64,000 bases of DNA from positions 425,996 through 489,995 of the forward strand of contig NZ_JBHYFK010000002.1 in NCBI RefSeq assembly GCF_051859565.1, read 5' to 3'. Shown here in pieces: positions 41,496-50,208 of this stretch. Positions within the stretch are counted from its first letter, which is position 1. Each line of letters starts with the position of its first letter. Under the pieces are notes generated by a model. That model did no database searches and had not been told where the DNA came from. It saw nothing but the letters and a program-made list of their open reading frames with translations. The stretch comes from Glycocaulis sp051859565. Its GTDB lineage: Bacteria > Pseudomonadota > Alphaproteobacteria > Caulobacterales > Maricaulaceae. The translations under genes and the position numbers were made by a program.

Positions 41496-43628
41496 ATGAA
41501 ACACGCGCGCACCTCCCTGATGCTGGCCGCCAGCGTCTCAGTCCTCGCTGCCGCTTCCAGCGGCGCGCTGGCTGACACATTCGCTGACGAAGTGGAAACC
41601 ATCACGGTGACCTCCTCGGCGCTGGCCGTGTCGCGCGATTCCGTGACCGGGTCGGTCGATGTGCTCGACCGCGATGAGCTGATCCGTAATCTCGACAGCA
41701 ATATTGCCCAGACGCTGGAGCGCCTGCCCGGCGTGTCGACCACCTTCTTTGGCCCTGCGTCCGGCCGCCCGGTTATCCGGGGCCTCGGCTCGGAGCGCGT
41801 ACGCGTGCTGATCAATGGACTCGACGGGCTTGATGCCTCGTCCTCCAGTCCGGACCACGCTGTAGCGGTGGATGTGCTCGGCTCCACGGGCGTTGAAGTG
41901 CTGCGCGGCCCGGCTGCGATCGGATTTGGCGGCGGCGCGATTGGCGGCGTGGTCAACGTGTTTGATGGCCGTATCCCTGAGACCATGCCGGAAAACCCGG
42001 TTTTCGGCGAAGTCTATCTGGGCGCAACTTCAGGCAATGAAGGCCGCGAGGGCTTTTTCCGCGGTGGCTTTGTGTGGGGCGAACTGGTTGCACAGGGCGA
42101 ATTCCAGCGCCGTCAGGCCCGCGCCTATGATATTCCCGGCTTTGCGGAGTCCGCGCGCCTGCGGGCCATGGAAGATCACGATCATGATCATGATGATCAC
42201 GACGATGACGATCATGACGATCATGACCACGACCATCATGATGAGGAGGCATTCGGCTTCGCCCCGGACACCGACTATGTGTTTGAGTCCGGCTCGCTGG
42301 GTGCGTCGATTGTCGGAAATTGGGGTTTTGTCGGCATCGGGTTCAAGCGCACCGAGGCCGAGTACGGCATTCCCGGCCACGTCCACCCGCATCACGACGA
42401 CCACGATCATGATGATGATCACGACGACGATGACCATGATCATGATCACGACCATGATCATGGTCATGAACACGCGCCGCGCCTTGTGCTGGAGCAGACC
42501 CGCGTGGACCTGCGCGGCGAGATTGCCCTCAACGGTTTCTTTAACCGGGTGCGCTGGTCGCTGGCCTATGCCGACTATGTTCATGCCGAAATCGAGGATG
42601 ACGAGCAGACCATTTTCGACAAGGAGGGCTTTGAAGCCCGCGTTGAGCTGCGGCACGGCCATGGAGACCAGCGTCAGGGTGCCTGGGGTGCCACGGCGCT
42701 CACCCAGGACTTCGAAGCGACCGGCGACGAAGCTTTCATCGAGGCTGTCACCACCCAGGATTTCGGCCTGTTCGCTACCGAACGCTGGGATTTTGACAGC
42801 TGGGGCGTGGAGATCGGTGCCCGTGCCGACACGCGCGAGCTGACGGCGCAGAGTGCCAACCGCCGCTTCAACTCGGTCTCGGCGTCTGGCGCGGTATTCC
42901 TGCGCCCGGCAGAGGGCTGGTTCCTGGCCGGAACGCTGTCCCGTTCCGAACGCGCGCCCAGCGATGTGGAAGTGTTTGCCGACGGTCCGCATCTGGCCAC
43001 CCAGGCTTATGAGGTAGGCAATCTCGACCTGTCGACGGAAGTGGCGTGGTCGATTGAAGGCACGGCACGTTACACGTCCGCCGGGGGCCTCAGCGCGGAA
43101 GCGTCGGTGTTCTATGCCGACTATGACGGGTTCATCGAACTGTTCCCGACGGGGGCGGAAGAGGATGGCCTGCCGGTTCTGGAATTCCGTCAGGAAGATG
43201 CACGCCTCTACGGATTTGAAGCGCGTATCAGCGCACCTCTGTTTGCCCTGTCAGGTTTTGACTTCACCGGCGAGGCGAGCATCGACTATGTGCGCGGCGA
43301 AATCGATGGTGGAGGCAATCTGCCGCGTATCTCGCCTATGTCTGGCGCGCTTTCGGTCACCGCCGACAATGGCCCGCTCTCGCTGCGCACCGAAGCCCGC
43401 TTCGTGAGTGAGCAGACGCGCGTGTTCGAGAACGAACTGCCGACAGACGGCTACACGTTGCTCAATGCGGATGCCCGCTGGCGTCCGTTTGCCGAGCGTG
43501 ACGTCCAGTTGATCTTCGCAGTGCGCAATATCACCGATGAGGAAGCGCGCATCCACTCCTCCTTCCTGAAGGATTACATCCCGCTGCCGGGCCGTAATGT
43601 GCGGGTGGCGCTGGCGACACGTTTCTAG
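41496..43628 (+). CDS. znuD: ZnuD-like TonB-dependent zinc receptor with His/Asp-rich loops
   Basis: A 710-residue outer-membrane receptor. It has a signal peptide (cleavage after about residue 26), a TonB-box/plug domain (ITVTSSALAVSRDSVTGSVDVLDRDELI, LPGVSTTFFGPASGRPVIRGLGSERVRVLINGLDG) and a 22-strand barrel ending VRVALATRF. Two extracellular-type segments at about residues 225-252 and 296-328 are nearly pure His and Asp, ideal for capturing zinc. With a Zur box and zur alongside, zinc uptake is the clear role. A strong AGGAG ribosome site supports the ATG at 41496. Confidence 0.95.
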   Translation: MKHARTSLMLAASVSVLAAASSGALADTFADEVETITVTSSALAVSRDSVTGSVDVLDRDELIRNLDSNIAQTLERLPGVSTTFFGPASGRPVIRGLGSERVRVLINGLDGLDASSSSPDHAVAVDVLGSTGVEVLRGPAAIGFGGGAIGGVVNVFDGRIPETMPENPVFGEVYLGATSGNEGREGFFRGGFVWGELVAQGEFQRRQARAYDIPGFAESARLRAMEDHDHDHDDHDDDDHDDHDHDHHDEEAFGFAPDTDYVFESGSLGASIVGNWGFVGIGFKRTEAEYGIPGHVHPHHDDHDHDDDHDDDDHDHDHDHDHGHEHAPRLVLEQTRVDLRGEIALNGFFNRVRWSLAYADYVHAEIEDDEQTIFDKEGFEARVELRHGHGDQRQGAWGATALTQDFEATGDEAFIEAVTTQDFGLFATERWDFDSWGVEIGARADTRELTAQSANRRFNSVSASGAVFLRPAEGWFLAGTLSRSERAPSDVEVFADGPHLATQAYEVGNLDLSTEVAWSIEGTARYTSAGGLSAEASVFYADYDGFIELFPTGAEEDGLPVLEFRQEDARLYGFEARISAPLFALSGFDFTGEASIDYVRGEIDGGGNLPRISPMSGALSVTADNGPLSLRTEARFVSEQTRVFENELPTDGYTLLNADARWRPFAERDVQLIFAVRNITDEEARIHSSFLKDYIPLPGRNVRVALATRF

Positions 43629-43652
43629 TTCTCGCTGGCAAGAGGCTTGCAT

Positions 43653-43690
43653 ACAGCCCTGCACGACTAACGTGCGGGGCTGTGTTGCCT
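43653..43690 (+). terminator. Terminator hairpin after znuD
   Basis: ACAGCCCTGCACG and CGTGCGGGGCTGT form a 13-bp stem with one G-T pair and a 5-base loop, followed by GTTGCCTT. The T-run is weak, but the position fits the end of znuD. Confidence 0.65.
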
Positions 43691-43745
43691 TGGAAAGGCT
43701 GCTCCGCTAACAAGCCCGCAAGTGTTTTTTCAAGGGGAATTACAA

Positions 43746-44582
43746 ATGGCCGACGCCAATCAGGGAATGCCCGAAATCAAGGGGACATTGCCGCTTTACA
43801 AGAAGCCCGAGCCACTCAACGCCCAAGCTCATAAGGGCAAGGGGCTGAAGTACGGTGATCGTCCGTTCGACTTCCTGAACGAGACCCATTTTGTGCCGGT
43901 CACTGTTGGCGAGTTTGCGAATGCTGGTGGTGTGTTCCCGCTCATATTCCTGGGTGACACCAAGACAGTGGTCGCTGTCATGGGGCTGCAGGCGGGAGAG
44001 AACCTGTTTGTAGACCCTGCGACGGGGGCATTCTCGCCCTTCAGTTACGTGCCGGCCTATATCCGGCGCTACCCGTTCGTGGGTGCAGTGCACACCAACG
44101 AGGAAGACCGCTTCACCGTTTGCGTCGACGCCGGTTCGCACCTCTTCTCGGACACGCCAGACGTGCCGTTCTTCGACGAAGACGGGAAACCGTCCGAATT
44201 CACCAACCGCGCAATTGACTTTGTCCGGCGTTTTGAAGCGGACGTAGCCGCAACCCAGGCCTTCATTGACCGGATGAAGGAGCTGGACCTGTTTGAAGAG
44301 CAAGAGACCAATTTCCAACCGCGCGACAATGCGGGCCAACCCGTCGGCAAGCCGCAGGTTGTTGCCACTTACTGGGGCATTTCGCTGGCAAAAGTGAATG
44401 CGTTGCCGACCAAAACCCTCGAGGAGCTTCGCGACAATCGGTATCTTGGCGCAATCTATGCGCATCTGCTCTCAATGGCTCGATGGGACCAGTTGCTGGC
44501 GCGCGCTGCATCACGCAATGGCCAGAAGGTGACTGCGGCGGTTGCTCAACCCACCATGGCGCCGCCTCCGCCCGAGGCATAA
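43746..44582 (+). CDS. SapC-family protein
   Basis: A 278-residue protein matching the SapC family: VPVTVGEFANAGGVFPLIFLGDTKTVVAVMGLQAGENLFVDPATGAF, FSYVPAYIRRYPFVGA and DGKPSEFTNRAIDFVRRFEADVAATQAFID. SapC proteins were first found near surface-layer genes, but their function is not settled. It has a good ribosome site (AGGGGAA) and a terminator after the stop. The neighbouring TonB receptor may reflect only proximity. Confidence 0.9.
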   Translation: MADANQGMPEIKGTLPLYKKPEPLNAQAHKGKGLKYGDRPFDFLNETHFVPVTVGEFANAGGVFPLIFLGDTKTVVAVMGLQAGENLFVDPATGAFSPFSYVPAYIRRYPFVGAVHTNEEDRFTVCVDAGSHLFSDTPDVPFFDEDGKPSEFTNRAIDFVRRFEADVAATQAFIDRMKELDLFEEQETNFQPRDNAGQPVGKPQVVATYWGISLAKVNALPTKTLEELRDNRYLGAIYAHLLSMARWDQLLARAASRNGQKVTAAVAQPTMAPPPPEA

Positions 44583-44610
44583 ACCGGCCTTCATACGGCG
44601 ATAGAGTTGT

Positions 44611-44645
44611 AATGGCGGTCCCTCTGGGGCCGCCATTTGCGTTTC
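44611..44645 (+). terminator. Terminator after the SapC gene
   Basis: AATGGCGGTCCC and GGGGCCGCCATT form a 12-bp stem with one G-T pair and a 3-base loop, followed by TTGCGTTT. It ends the SapC transcript before the DsbD-type gene. Confidence 0.75.
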
Positions 44646-44749
44646 TGGCTGCCGCGTGCAGATCACAAGACCGTCAGCCCCCTCGTTACCGATTGGAATG
44701 ACAGCTATATCTGTCGGCTGCATCGGAAGATGAATGTAGGGAGACTGCC

Positions 44750-46870
44750 TTGCTGCGCGCCATTCTTGCCGGATGCCTTGCCGCCCTTTTTCTGTCGACC
44801 GGACTGGCGGCCGCGCAAAGCGCCAGCGGGCCGATGGTCGAGGCGAGCCTTGTCAGCGACCGCAGTTCGGTAGCGCCGGGCGAAACCTTCCGCCTCGCCC
44901 TGCATCAGGAAATCACCCCGCACTGGCATACCTACTGGCGCAATCCCGGCGATAGCGGCGAAGCGACCCGCCTGTTCCTGGACCTTCCCGAGGGATGGAC
45001 CGTTGGCGAGATGGTGTGGCCCGCGCCGGACACTTACCGGCTCGGCCCGCTGACCAATTACGGCTATGAGGATCGGGTCACGCTGCCCGTGCCGGTGACG
45101 GTACCGGCTGATGCAGAGCCCGGCACAGTCACCATTACCGGCGAAGGCACCTGGCTGGTCTGCGAGGATATCTGCATCCCCGAGGATGCCACGTTCGAGA
45201 TTACACTGGAGATCGGAGAGAGCGTTGACGATGCCAATGGCGCCCGTCTGATCGAGGCAGCCTTCGCTCTGGCACCGCAACGGGGCGTGGACATAGAAGC
45301 CGGCCTGATCCATGACGGCGATGCCCTGATCCTGACATTGGCTGGTGACACATTCGCGCCCGGTCCTGACGGAATACGCGAGCTCTATTTCTTCCCGCAT
45401 GATGGCGGTGTGGTGAATCACAGCGCGCCGCAGCCCGCGCGCATCGAGGACGGGTTTGCCCGTATCGACCTGACGCCCGGCTTCCTCACCCGTAATGCCA
45501 TCAATGCCGATTATACCGGGGTTCTGTCGTTCGAGGCGTTTACGGGCCGCAACTGGCAGCGCCGCGTCATCGAGGTGACGGCTGCAGCGGATGAGCAGGT
45601 CAACGATCTGGCCGCGCCGGCGCCTGTCACGGCAGCAACCGGGGGCTCTGGCGGTGGCACGCCTGCACCGGCCATCAGCTTCTGGCAGGCCGCCCTGTTT
45701 GCGCTTGTTGGCGGCCTGATCCTCAATCTCATGCCATGCGTGTTCCCGATCCTGTCCATGAAGGCGCTCACCATCGTGCAAAAACGCGGCGCGGAGCGTG
45801 CCCATGCGCGCGAGCTGGGCCTGATCTTCGGGGCAGGGGTGATTATCACCTTCCTGGCGCTCGGTGGCCTTGTACTGGCGCTGCGCGGCCTCGGCGGCAT
45901 GGAGGTCTGGGGCTTCCAGCTGCAGGAGCCATGGGTGGTTGCCGGCCTTGCCGCGCTGATGTTCCTCATCGGTCTCAATTTTCTCGGCTTCTTCGAGATC
46001 GGGACGTCCCTGCAGAATGTCGGCGGCAGCGTGCAGGGCAATGACCGCTCGGGTGCGTTCCTGACAGGCGTTCTGGCTGTCTTCGTGGCTGCGCCCTGCC
46101 TTGCGCCGGTGATGGCGAGCGCGCTCGCCTTTGCGCTGGCCCAGCCGCCGCTTGCCTCGCTGACCATTTTTGCCTTCCTGGGCGTCGGCCTTGCCCTGCC
46201 CTTCGTGATCGTCAGCTTCGAGCCGCGCCTGCTCGCCTTCCTGCCCAAACCCGGCGTGTGGATGGAGCGCTTCAAGCAATTCCTTGCCTTCCCCATGTTT
46301 GCCACGGCGATCTGGCTGGTCTGGGTCTTGAGCGTGCAGACCGGCGCAGCTGGCGTGCTCTGGATACTCGTCCTGTTTTTGGCGATCAGCTTTGCGGTCT
46401 GGGCCCTCCGCTCGCCGACCCTGCTTTCGCGTGCGGCAGGCATTGCCGGTGTGCTGCTGGCCGCCGGCGCACTCTGGACAACAGCCAATCTGGAACCAGC
46501 GGCCATTGCGGCGGGTAATGGGGAGTATGAAGAGTGGAGCCCGGCCCGGGTGGAGGAGCTGCGCAGCGAGGGGCGGCCTGTGTTCGTCGACTTTACCGCC
46601 GCCTGGTGTGTGACCTGTCAGGTCAACAAGCTGGGCGCGCTGGCAGACAATCGCGTGCGGTCAGCCTTCGCCGAAAACAACGTCGCGTTGCTACGCGCGG
46701 ACTTCACCAATCGCGATCCTGTGATCGCCGGGGTACTTGCCGAGCATGGCGCACCCGGTGTTCCATTCTACCTTATGTACCCGGCAGATGGCGGAGAGCC
46801 GGACATCCTTCCGCCGCTGTTGACTGAGACCATCATGATCCGGGCGGTGGAGGCTGCCGCCGGTAACTAG
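44750..46870 (+). CDS. dsbD: DsbD-type thiol:disulfide interchange protein
   Basis: A 706-residue membrane protein that carries electrons from the cytoplasm to periplasmic thiols. A signal peptide precedes a periplasmic domain (WLVCEDICIPED, active cysteine pair), then about eight helices (MPCVFPILSMKAL and GAPCLAPVMASALAF hold the membrane cysteines) and a C-terminal thioredoxin domain (DFTAAWCVTCQVNK). All three redox centres are present. The start codon is TTG at 44750, supported by GGGAG at 44739-44743 and the signal peptide. A redoxin gene follows by 45 bp. Confidence 0.94.
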   Translation: MLRAILAGCLAALFLSTGLAAAQSASGPMVEASLVSDRSSVAPGETFRLALHQEITPHWHTYWRNPGDSGEATRLFLDLPEGWTVGEMVWPAPDTYRLGPLTNYGYEDRVTLPVPVTVPADAEPGTVTITGEGTWLVCEDICIPEDATFEITLEIGESVDDANGARLIEAAFALAPQRGVDIEAGLIHDGDALILTLAGDTFAPGPDGIRELYFFPHDGGVVNHSAPQPARIEDGFARIDLTPGFLTRNAINADYTGVLSFEAFTGRNWQRRVIEVTAAADEQVNDLAAPAPVTAATGGSGGGTPAPAISFWQAALFALVGGLILNLMPCVFPILSMKALTIVQKRGAERAHARELGLIFGAGVIITFLALGGLVLALRGLGGMEVWGFQLQEPWVVAGLAALMFLIGLNFLGFFEIGTSLQNVGGSVQGNDRSGAFLTGVLAVFVAAPCLAPVMASALAFALAQPPLASLTIFAFLGVGLALPFVIVSFEPRLLAFLPKPGVWMERFKQFLAFPMFATAIWLVWVLSVQTGAAGVLWILVLFLAISFAVWALRSPTLLSRAAGIAGVLLAAGALWTTANLEPAAIAAGNGEYEEWSPARVEELRSEGRPVFVDFTAAWCVTCQVNKLGALADNRVRSAFAENNVALLRADFTNRDPVIAGVLAEHGAPGVPFYLMYPADGGEPDILPPLLTETIMIRAVEAAAGN

Positions 46871-46915
46871 TGCCACTCGAAGCCTTGCCCTTTAACCTGA
46901 AGGAGACTTCCCGCC

Positions 46916-47539
46916 ATGGCCATTTCCCGCCGCACCTTTACGCTTACCGCCAGCCTTCTTGCCGCGACCGCGCTGAGCTTCGGCGCTCCCGCTCATGCCA
47001 GCCCGGTAATCGGCGAACGCGCGCCCGACTTCACCGCCACCACCGCGACCGGCGAGACGGTCACGCTGGCCGATTTTGCCGGCCAGACCGTCATGCTGGA
47101 ATGGACCAATCATGACTGCCCGTTCGTGGTGCGCCACTATCAGGGCAATATGCAGTCCCTCCAGGATGAAGCGGCCGGCAATGACGCTGTCTGGATCCAG
47201 GTGATCTCCTCGGCCCCCGGCGAGCAGGGCTATGTCAGCGCCGAACGCGCGCTGGAGCTCAATGTCGAGCGCGGTGCCAATGTCGCCCACGTCTTCATGG
47301 ACCCGGAAGGCGTGATCGGCCGCGCCTATGATGCCCGCACCACCCCGCACATGTATGTGATCGATGGCGAAGGCACGCTGCGCTATAATGGCGGTATTGA
47401 TGACCAGCCGCGTCCGCGCGCTGGCGATCCCGACCCCATCCCCTATGCGCAGATCGCGCTCAATGCCGTGCTGGCGGGTGAAGAGGTGGAAACGCCCGAG
47501 ACCCAGCCCTATGGCTGCAACGTGAAATACGTCGACTAG
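46916..47539 (+). CDS. Exported thioredoxin-fold redoxin
   Basis: A 207-residue AhpC/TSA-like protein. The twin-arginine-style leader (SRRTFTLTASLLAATALSFGAPAHA) suggests export. The core has ERAPDFTATTATGETVTLADFAGQTVMLEWTNHDCPFVVRHY with one conserved cysteine (CPF), and TTPHMYVIDGEGTLRYNGGIDD. Only one cysteine lies in the active site, as in one-Cys peroxidases of this type; a second is at the C terminus (YGCNV). It follows the DsbD-type gene and may take reducing power from it (inference). Confidence 0.88.
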   Translation: MAISRRTFTLTASLLAATALSFGAPAHASPVIGERAPDFTATTATGETVTLADFAGQTVMLEWTNHDCPFVVRHYQGNMQSLQDEAAGNDAVWIQVISSAPGEQGYVSAERALELNVERGANVAHVFMDPEGVIGRAYDARTTPHMYVIDGEGTLRYNGGIDDQPRPRAGDPDPIPYAQIALNAVLAGEEVETPETQPYGCNVKYVD

Positions 47540-47555
47540 AAGCAGGTGATCGCAA

Positions 47556-47695
47556 CAGGCCCCGGATACCGCGAACGCGGTTCCGGGGGTTCAGCAACAG
47601 TTCGATCTGAACTCCCGGAGGTCCGAAGGGCCATCCGGGACCTCGTGCAGAACACGTTGAGAGAGGCCCCGGATCGCTGCGCGTCCGGGGTTTCA
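47556..47695. repeat. Intergenic repeat C, copy 3 (inverted) plus partial copy
   Basis: 47613-47695 is an inverted copy of repeat C, with CGTGCAG...GAGAGG and a terminal CCGGGGTTTCA. A further partial hairpin copy, GGCCCCGGATACCGCGAACGCGG, precedes it at 47557-47579. It fills the convergent junction between the redoxin gene and the unknown exported gene. Confidence 0.8.
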
Positions 47696-47696
47696 T

Positions 47697-48149
47697 CTAT
47701 CCCGCAGACGGACAGGAAGGCGGAAAGCCGGTATCGGCGCCTTCGGTTTCCACATCCGCTGCGATGATGACGGCGTGAGAGAAGGTGCGCGCCAGCTGGC
47801 GGTAGTCTTCCGCGCTTGCCGGGTCAGCCTCCAGCGCCGTGCGGCGTAGGTCCGCGTCCTCGGCCATGCCCCGGAAGATGCAGGGCAGATCAGCCGGGCC
47901 GCCATGCGTATCGATATGAAGCGCCAATGCGCGCATGTCCGCCGAGAACCGCACTGTATCGGCCATAAACGGATCTTCGGCTTCGGCGGTGGGAGCGCTG
48001 CCTGCCTCGAGCAGGTCCGCCCGCGCCTCGGCCTCGCCCTGCAAGCGCTCAGAGAGCGCAATCAGGCGTCCCGCATCCTGTGCAAAGACCGGCGAGGTGG
48101 CAGCGGCGAGCAGGAGAAGGCATGCGGCGAGGGCGCGTATGAGCTGCAT
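47697..48149 (-). CDS. Small exported protein of unknown function
   Basis: A 150-residue protein with a signal peptide (MQLIRALAACLLLLAAATSPVFA), a helical region rich in Ala and Glu, and two cysteines (LPCIFRGMAEDADLRR and GFPPSCPSAG). I recognise no domain. The start at 48149 is chosen because it gives the signal peptide; the longer frame is implausible. It is divergent from hisS and convergent with the redoxin gene. Confidence 0.75.
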   Translation of the reverse strand: MQLIRALAACLLLLAAATSPVFAQDAGRLIALSERLQGEAEARADLLEAGSAPTAEAEDPFMADTVRFSADMRALALHIDTHGGPADLPCIFRGMAEDADLRRTALEADPASAEDYRQLARTFSHAVIIAADVETEGADTGFPPSCPSAG

Positions 48150-48292
48150 TGGAACACTGGCCTTTAAAGCATGGACGGCTAGTTGATGACCGTGCAAGGG
48201 GCGGGCCGCTTGAAAGCGGCGCGTGCAAAGGCTACTCCGGCCCTCCTTTCGATAGCGTTTCCATTCCCGTTCCCGTTTCACGGATCACACCC

Positions 48293-49795
48293 ATGGCCAA
48301 AGAGAAAACCTTCCGTCCCAAGGCGCGCCGCCCGCGCGGGTTCGAGGACCGGGCCGCCCATGTGATCCGGGCCGAGCGCGCGCTGGTGAGTGCCGCCTCT
48401 GCCGTCTATGAGCGCTGGGGGTTTGAGCCGCTGGAAACGCCTGCGTTCGAGTATGCCGATGCGCTCGGCAAGTTCCTGCCAGACGAGGACCGTCCCAATG
48501 AGGGCGTGTTCGCCATGCAGGATGATGACGGGCAATGGATGGCGCTGCGCTATGACCTGACCGCTCCGCTCGCGCGCTTTGCGGCCGAAGGCTTTCAGGA
48601 TCTGGTCAAACCCTATCGCCGCTATCAGTTCGGCGAGGTTTGGCGCAATGAGAAGCCGGGGCCGGGCCGTTTCCGCCAGTTCGTCCAGTGCGATGCCGAT
48701 AATGTCGGCGCCTCCGGCCCTGCCGCCGATGCGGAGATGATCGCGCTCGCCGCAGAAGTGATGCGCGCGGCTGGCCTGAATGACAGCGAGTTTGTCATCC
48801 GGGTAAATGATCGCCGCCTGCTGGATGGTGTGCTGGAAAGCCTCGGGTCCGCCGACGATACGCGCCGCATGCGCGTGCTGCGCGCCATCGACAAGCTGGA
48901 CCGGCTGGGCATGGAGGGCGTGGAGCTTCTGCTCGGCAAGGGCCGCAAGGACGAAAGCGGCGACTTCACTGAAGGGGCCGGGCTGGACGAGGCGCAACGG
49001 CGGCTTGTCTTGAATTTCATCAGCCATTCAAAGAACGTCGCCCAATGGGAAATGGACTCAACGAAAGAGCCAGCTGATGCCGTTCTGAATGGTTTAAAGC
49101 CGCTGCTTTCAGGGTCTCGTGGCGGAAGTGCCGCTCTTGCCGACTTGGAAGCCATAGCCGATATCCTTGGGGCGCTGGAAATATCTGGGGCGTGGATGAT
49201 CGACACTACGGTCGTTCGCGGGCTTGGCTATTATACTGGCCCGGTCTTCGAGACCGAGCTGCTGGCCACCCCCACCTACGCCGATGGCAGCCCGATGCAG
49301 TTCGGCTCGGTGGCCTCCGGCGGGCGCTATGATGATCTCGTCGCGCGCTTTACCGGCCAGCAAGTGCCCGCGACGGGCTTTAGTTTCGGGGTTAGCCGGT
49401 TTGCCGCCGCTCTTTCCGCATTGGGACGTCTGGAAGGGGCCGATGCTGCGCCGCTCGTCATCGTGGTCGCTGCCGACAAGGCCCGTATGGCAGATTATTT
49501 CGCGATGGCCGCTGAACTGCGCGCCGCGGGCCTGCGCGCGGAAGCCTTTACCGGCAATGGCAATATGGGCAAGCAGCTCAAATACGCCGACCGGCGCGAT
49601 GCGGCCTTTGCCGTCATCTGCGGCGAGGAGGAGTTCGCCAGCGGCACCGCCCAGATCAAGGATCTCAAACTCGGCGCGGAACTCGCCGAATCGATCACCG
49701 ACCGCGATGAGTGGAAAGAGCAGAAGCAGCAATTCTCGGTGCCGCGCAGCGAACTGGTATCGGCGATCCTCACCCGTCTGTCCGCGCGCGGATAA
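48293..49795 (+). CDS. hisS: Histidyl-tRNA synthetase, alphaproteobacterial long form
   Basis: A 500-residue class II synthetase. It has motif 2 (FGEVWRNEKPGPGRFRQFVQCDADNVG), the histidine-binding segment RGLGYYTGPVFETELL, and motif 3 (TGFSFGVSRFAAAL). The spacing and GRFRQFVQ motif fit the alphaproteobacterial HisRS branch, known to charge tRNA-His lacking the usual extra 5' G. The open frame starts upstream, but the ATG at 48293 begins MAKEKTFRPKARRPRGFEDR, the normal N terminus. A strong terminator lies 160 bp downstream. Confidence 0.94.
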   Translation: MAKEKTFRPKARRPRGFEDRAAHVIRAERALVSAASAVYERWGFEPLETPAFEYADALGKFLPDEDRPNEGVFAMQDDDGQWMALRYDLTAPLARFAAEGFQDLVKPYRRYQFGEVWRNEKPGPGRFRQFVQCDADNVGASGPAADAEMIALAAEVMRAAGLNDSEFVIRVNDRRLLDGVLESLGSADDTRRMRVLRAIDKLDRLGMEGVELLLGKGRKDESGDFTEGAGLDEAQRRLVLNFISHSKNVAQWEMDSTKEPADAVLNGLKPLLSGSRGGSAALADLEAIADILGALEISGAWMIDTTVVRGLGYYTGPVFETELLATPTYADGSPMQFGSVASGGRYDDLVARFTGQQVPATGFSFGVSRFAAALSALGRLEGADAAPLVIVVAADKARMADYFAMAAELRAAGLRAEAFTGNGNMGKQLKYADRRDAAFAVICGEEEFASGTAQIKDLKLGAELAESITDRDEWKEQKQQFSVPRSELVSAILTRLSARG

Positions 49796-49957
49796 TGGGT
49801 GCGCTGCGGCAAAAACGAAAACCTGCCTTGCATTAAAGGGTTGACGGATGCGAGCCATCGAGTCAGTTTCTTTAACAGACAGGGCCTGACCGTCTTGTCT
49901 TCTTGAGTGACGGCTCTGGGGAGGAGACGTCTCTTATCGACCAACCAAAATTTCAAA

Positions 49958-49990
49958 GCCCGGCATCTTCTGGATGCCGGGCCTTTTTTT
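49958..49990 (+). terminator. Strong intrinsic terminator downstream of hisS
   Basis: GCCCGGCATC-TTCTG-GATGCCGGGC, a perfect 10-bp stem, followed by an unbroken run of seven Ts. It ends hisS transcription, or that of a short RNA starting after hisS. Confidence 0.9.
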
Positions 49991-50020
49991 GGTTTGGGGT
50001 CGCGTACGGCTCAGCAAGGC

Positions 50021-50126
50021 TGTCATCCTCCGGCCGCGAAGCGGTCCGGGGGACCCATGCCTCTTTAGTTCCGCAACGCATCCGCGTTGCGATGTTCCGC
50101 GAAAAGTCGCGGGCGGCCGGTCGGCC
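50021..50126. repeat. Intergenic repeat B, copy 1
   Basis: About 106 bp starting TGTCATCCTC and ending CGGTCGGCC. It contains GCAACGC-ATCC-GCGTTGC and CCGCGA-AAAG-TCGCGG hairpins. It is nearly identical to 56425-56531 in the same orientation; the central 50 bases match exactly. It sits between hisS and a convergent unknown gene. Confidence 0.9.
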
Positions 50127-50208
50127 TTGCGGGCCGCTTTACGGCCCGAAATACAAGCTCTCAGGCATGGGTGGCCCGGATAAACCGGGCCATGACAATG
50201 CGTTGTTC

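Larger units (their letters stand above)
49796..50208. other. Long intergenic region after hisS
   Basis: 413 bp without a gene between convergent genes. It holds a short stretch with AAAGGG, a 13-codon open frame at 49848, a 10-bp GAGACGTCTC palindrome, a strong terminator at 49958-49990, repeat B at 50021-50126, and GGCCCGGATAAACCGGGCC near 50176. There is no tRNA or other recognisable RNA. Confidence 0.7.

Noticed and set aside
42171..42480. GATCATGATCACGAC-type tandem repeats as a microsatellite or CRISPR-like array
   Set aside because: The repeats are in frame and encode His/Asp metal-binding loops of the zinc receptor; there are no spacers.
44705..46279. 524-residue open frame opposite the DsbD-type gene
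   Set aside because: Reverse-strand shadow; very rich in Arg, His, Gln and Gly as expected for antisense of a GC-rich membrane protein gene.
49848..49889. 13-codon open frame MRAIESVSLTDRA with AAAGGG upstream, possible leader peptide
   Set aside because: No gene follows on the same strand before the terminator, so attenuation makes no sense; the length is too short for support.
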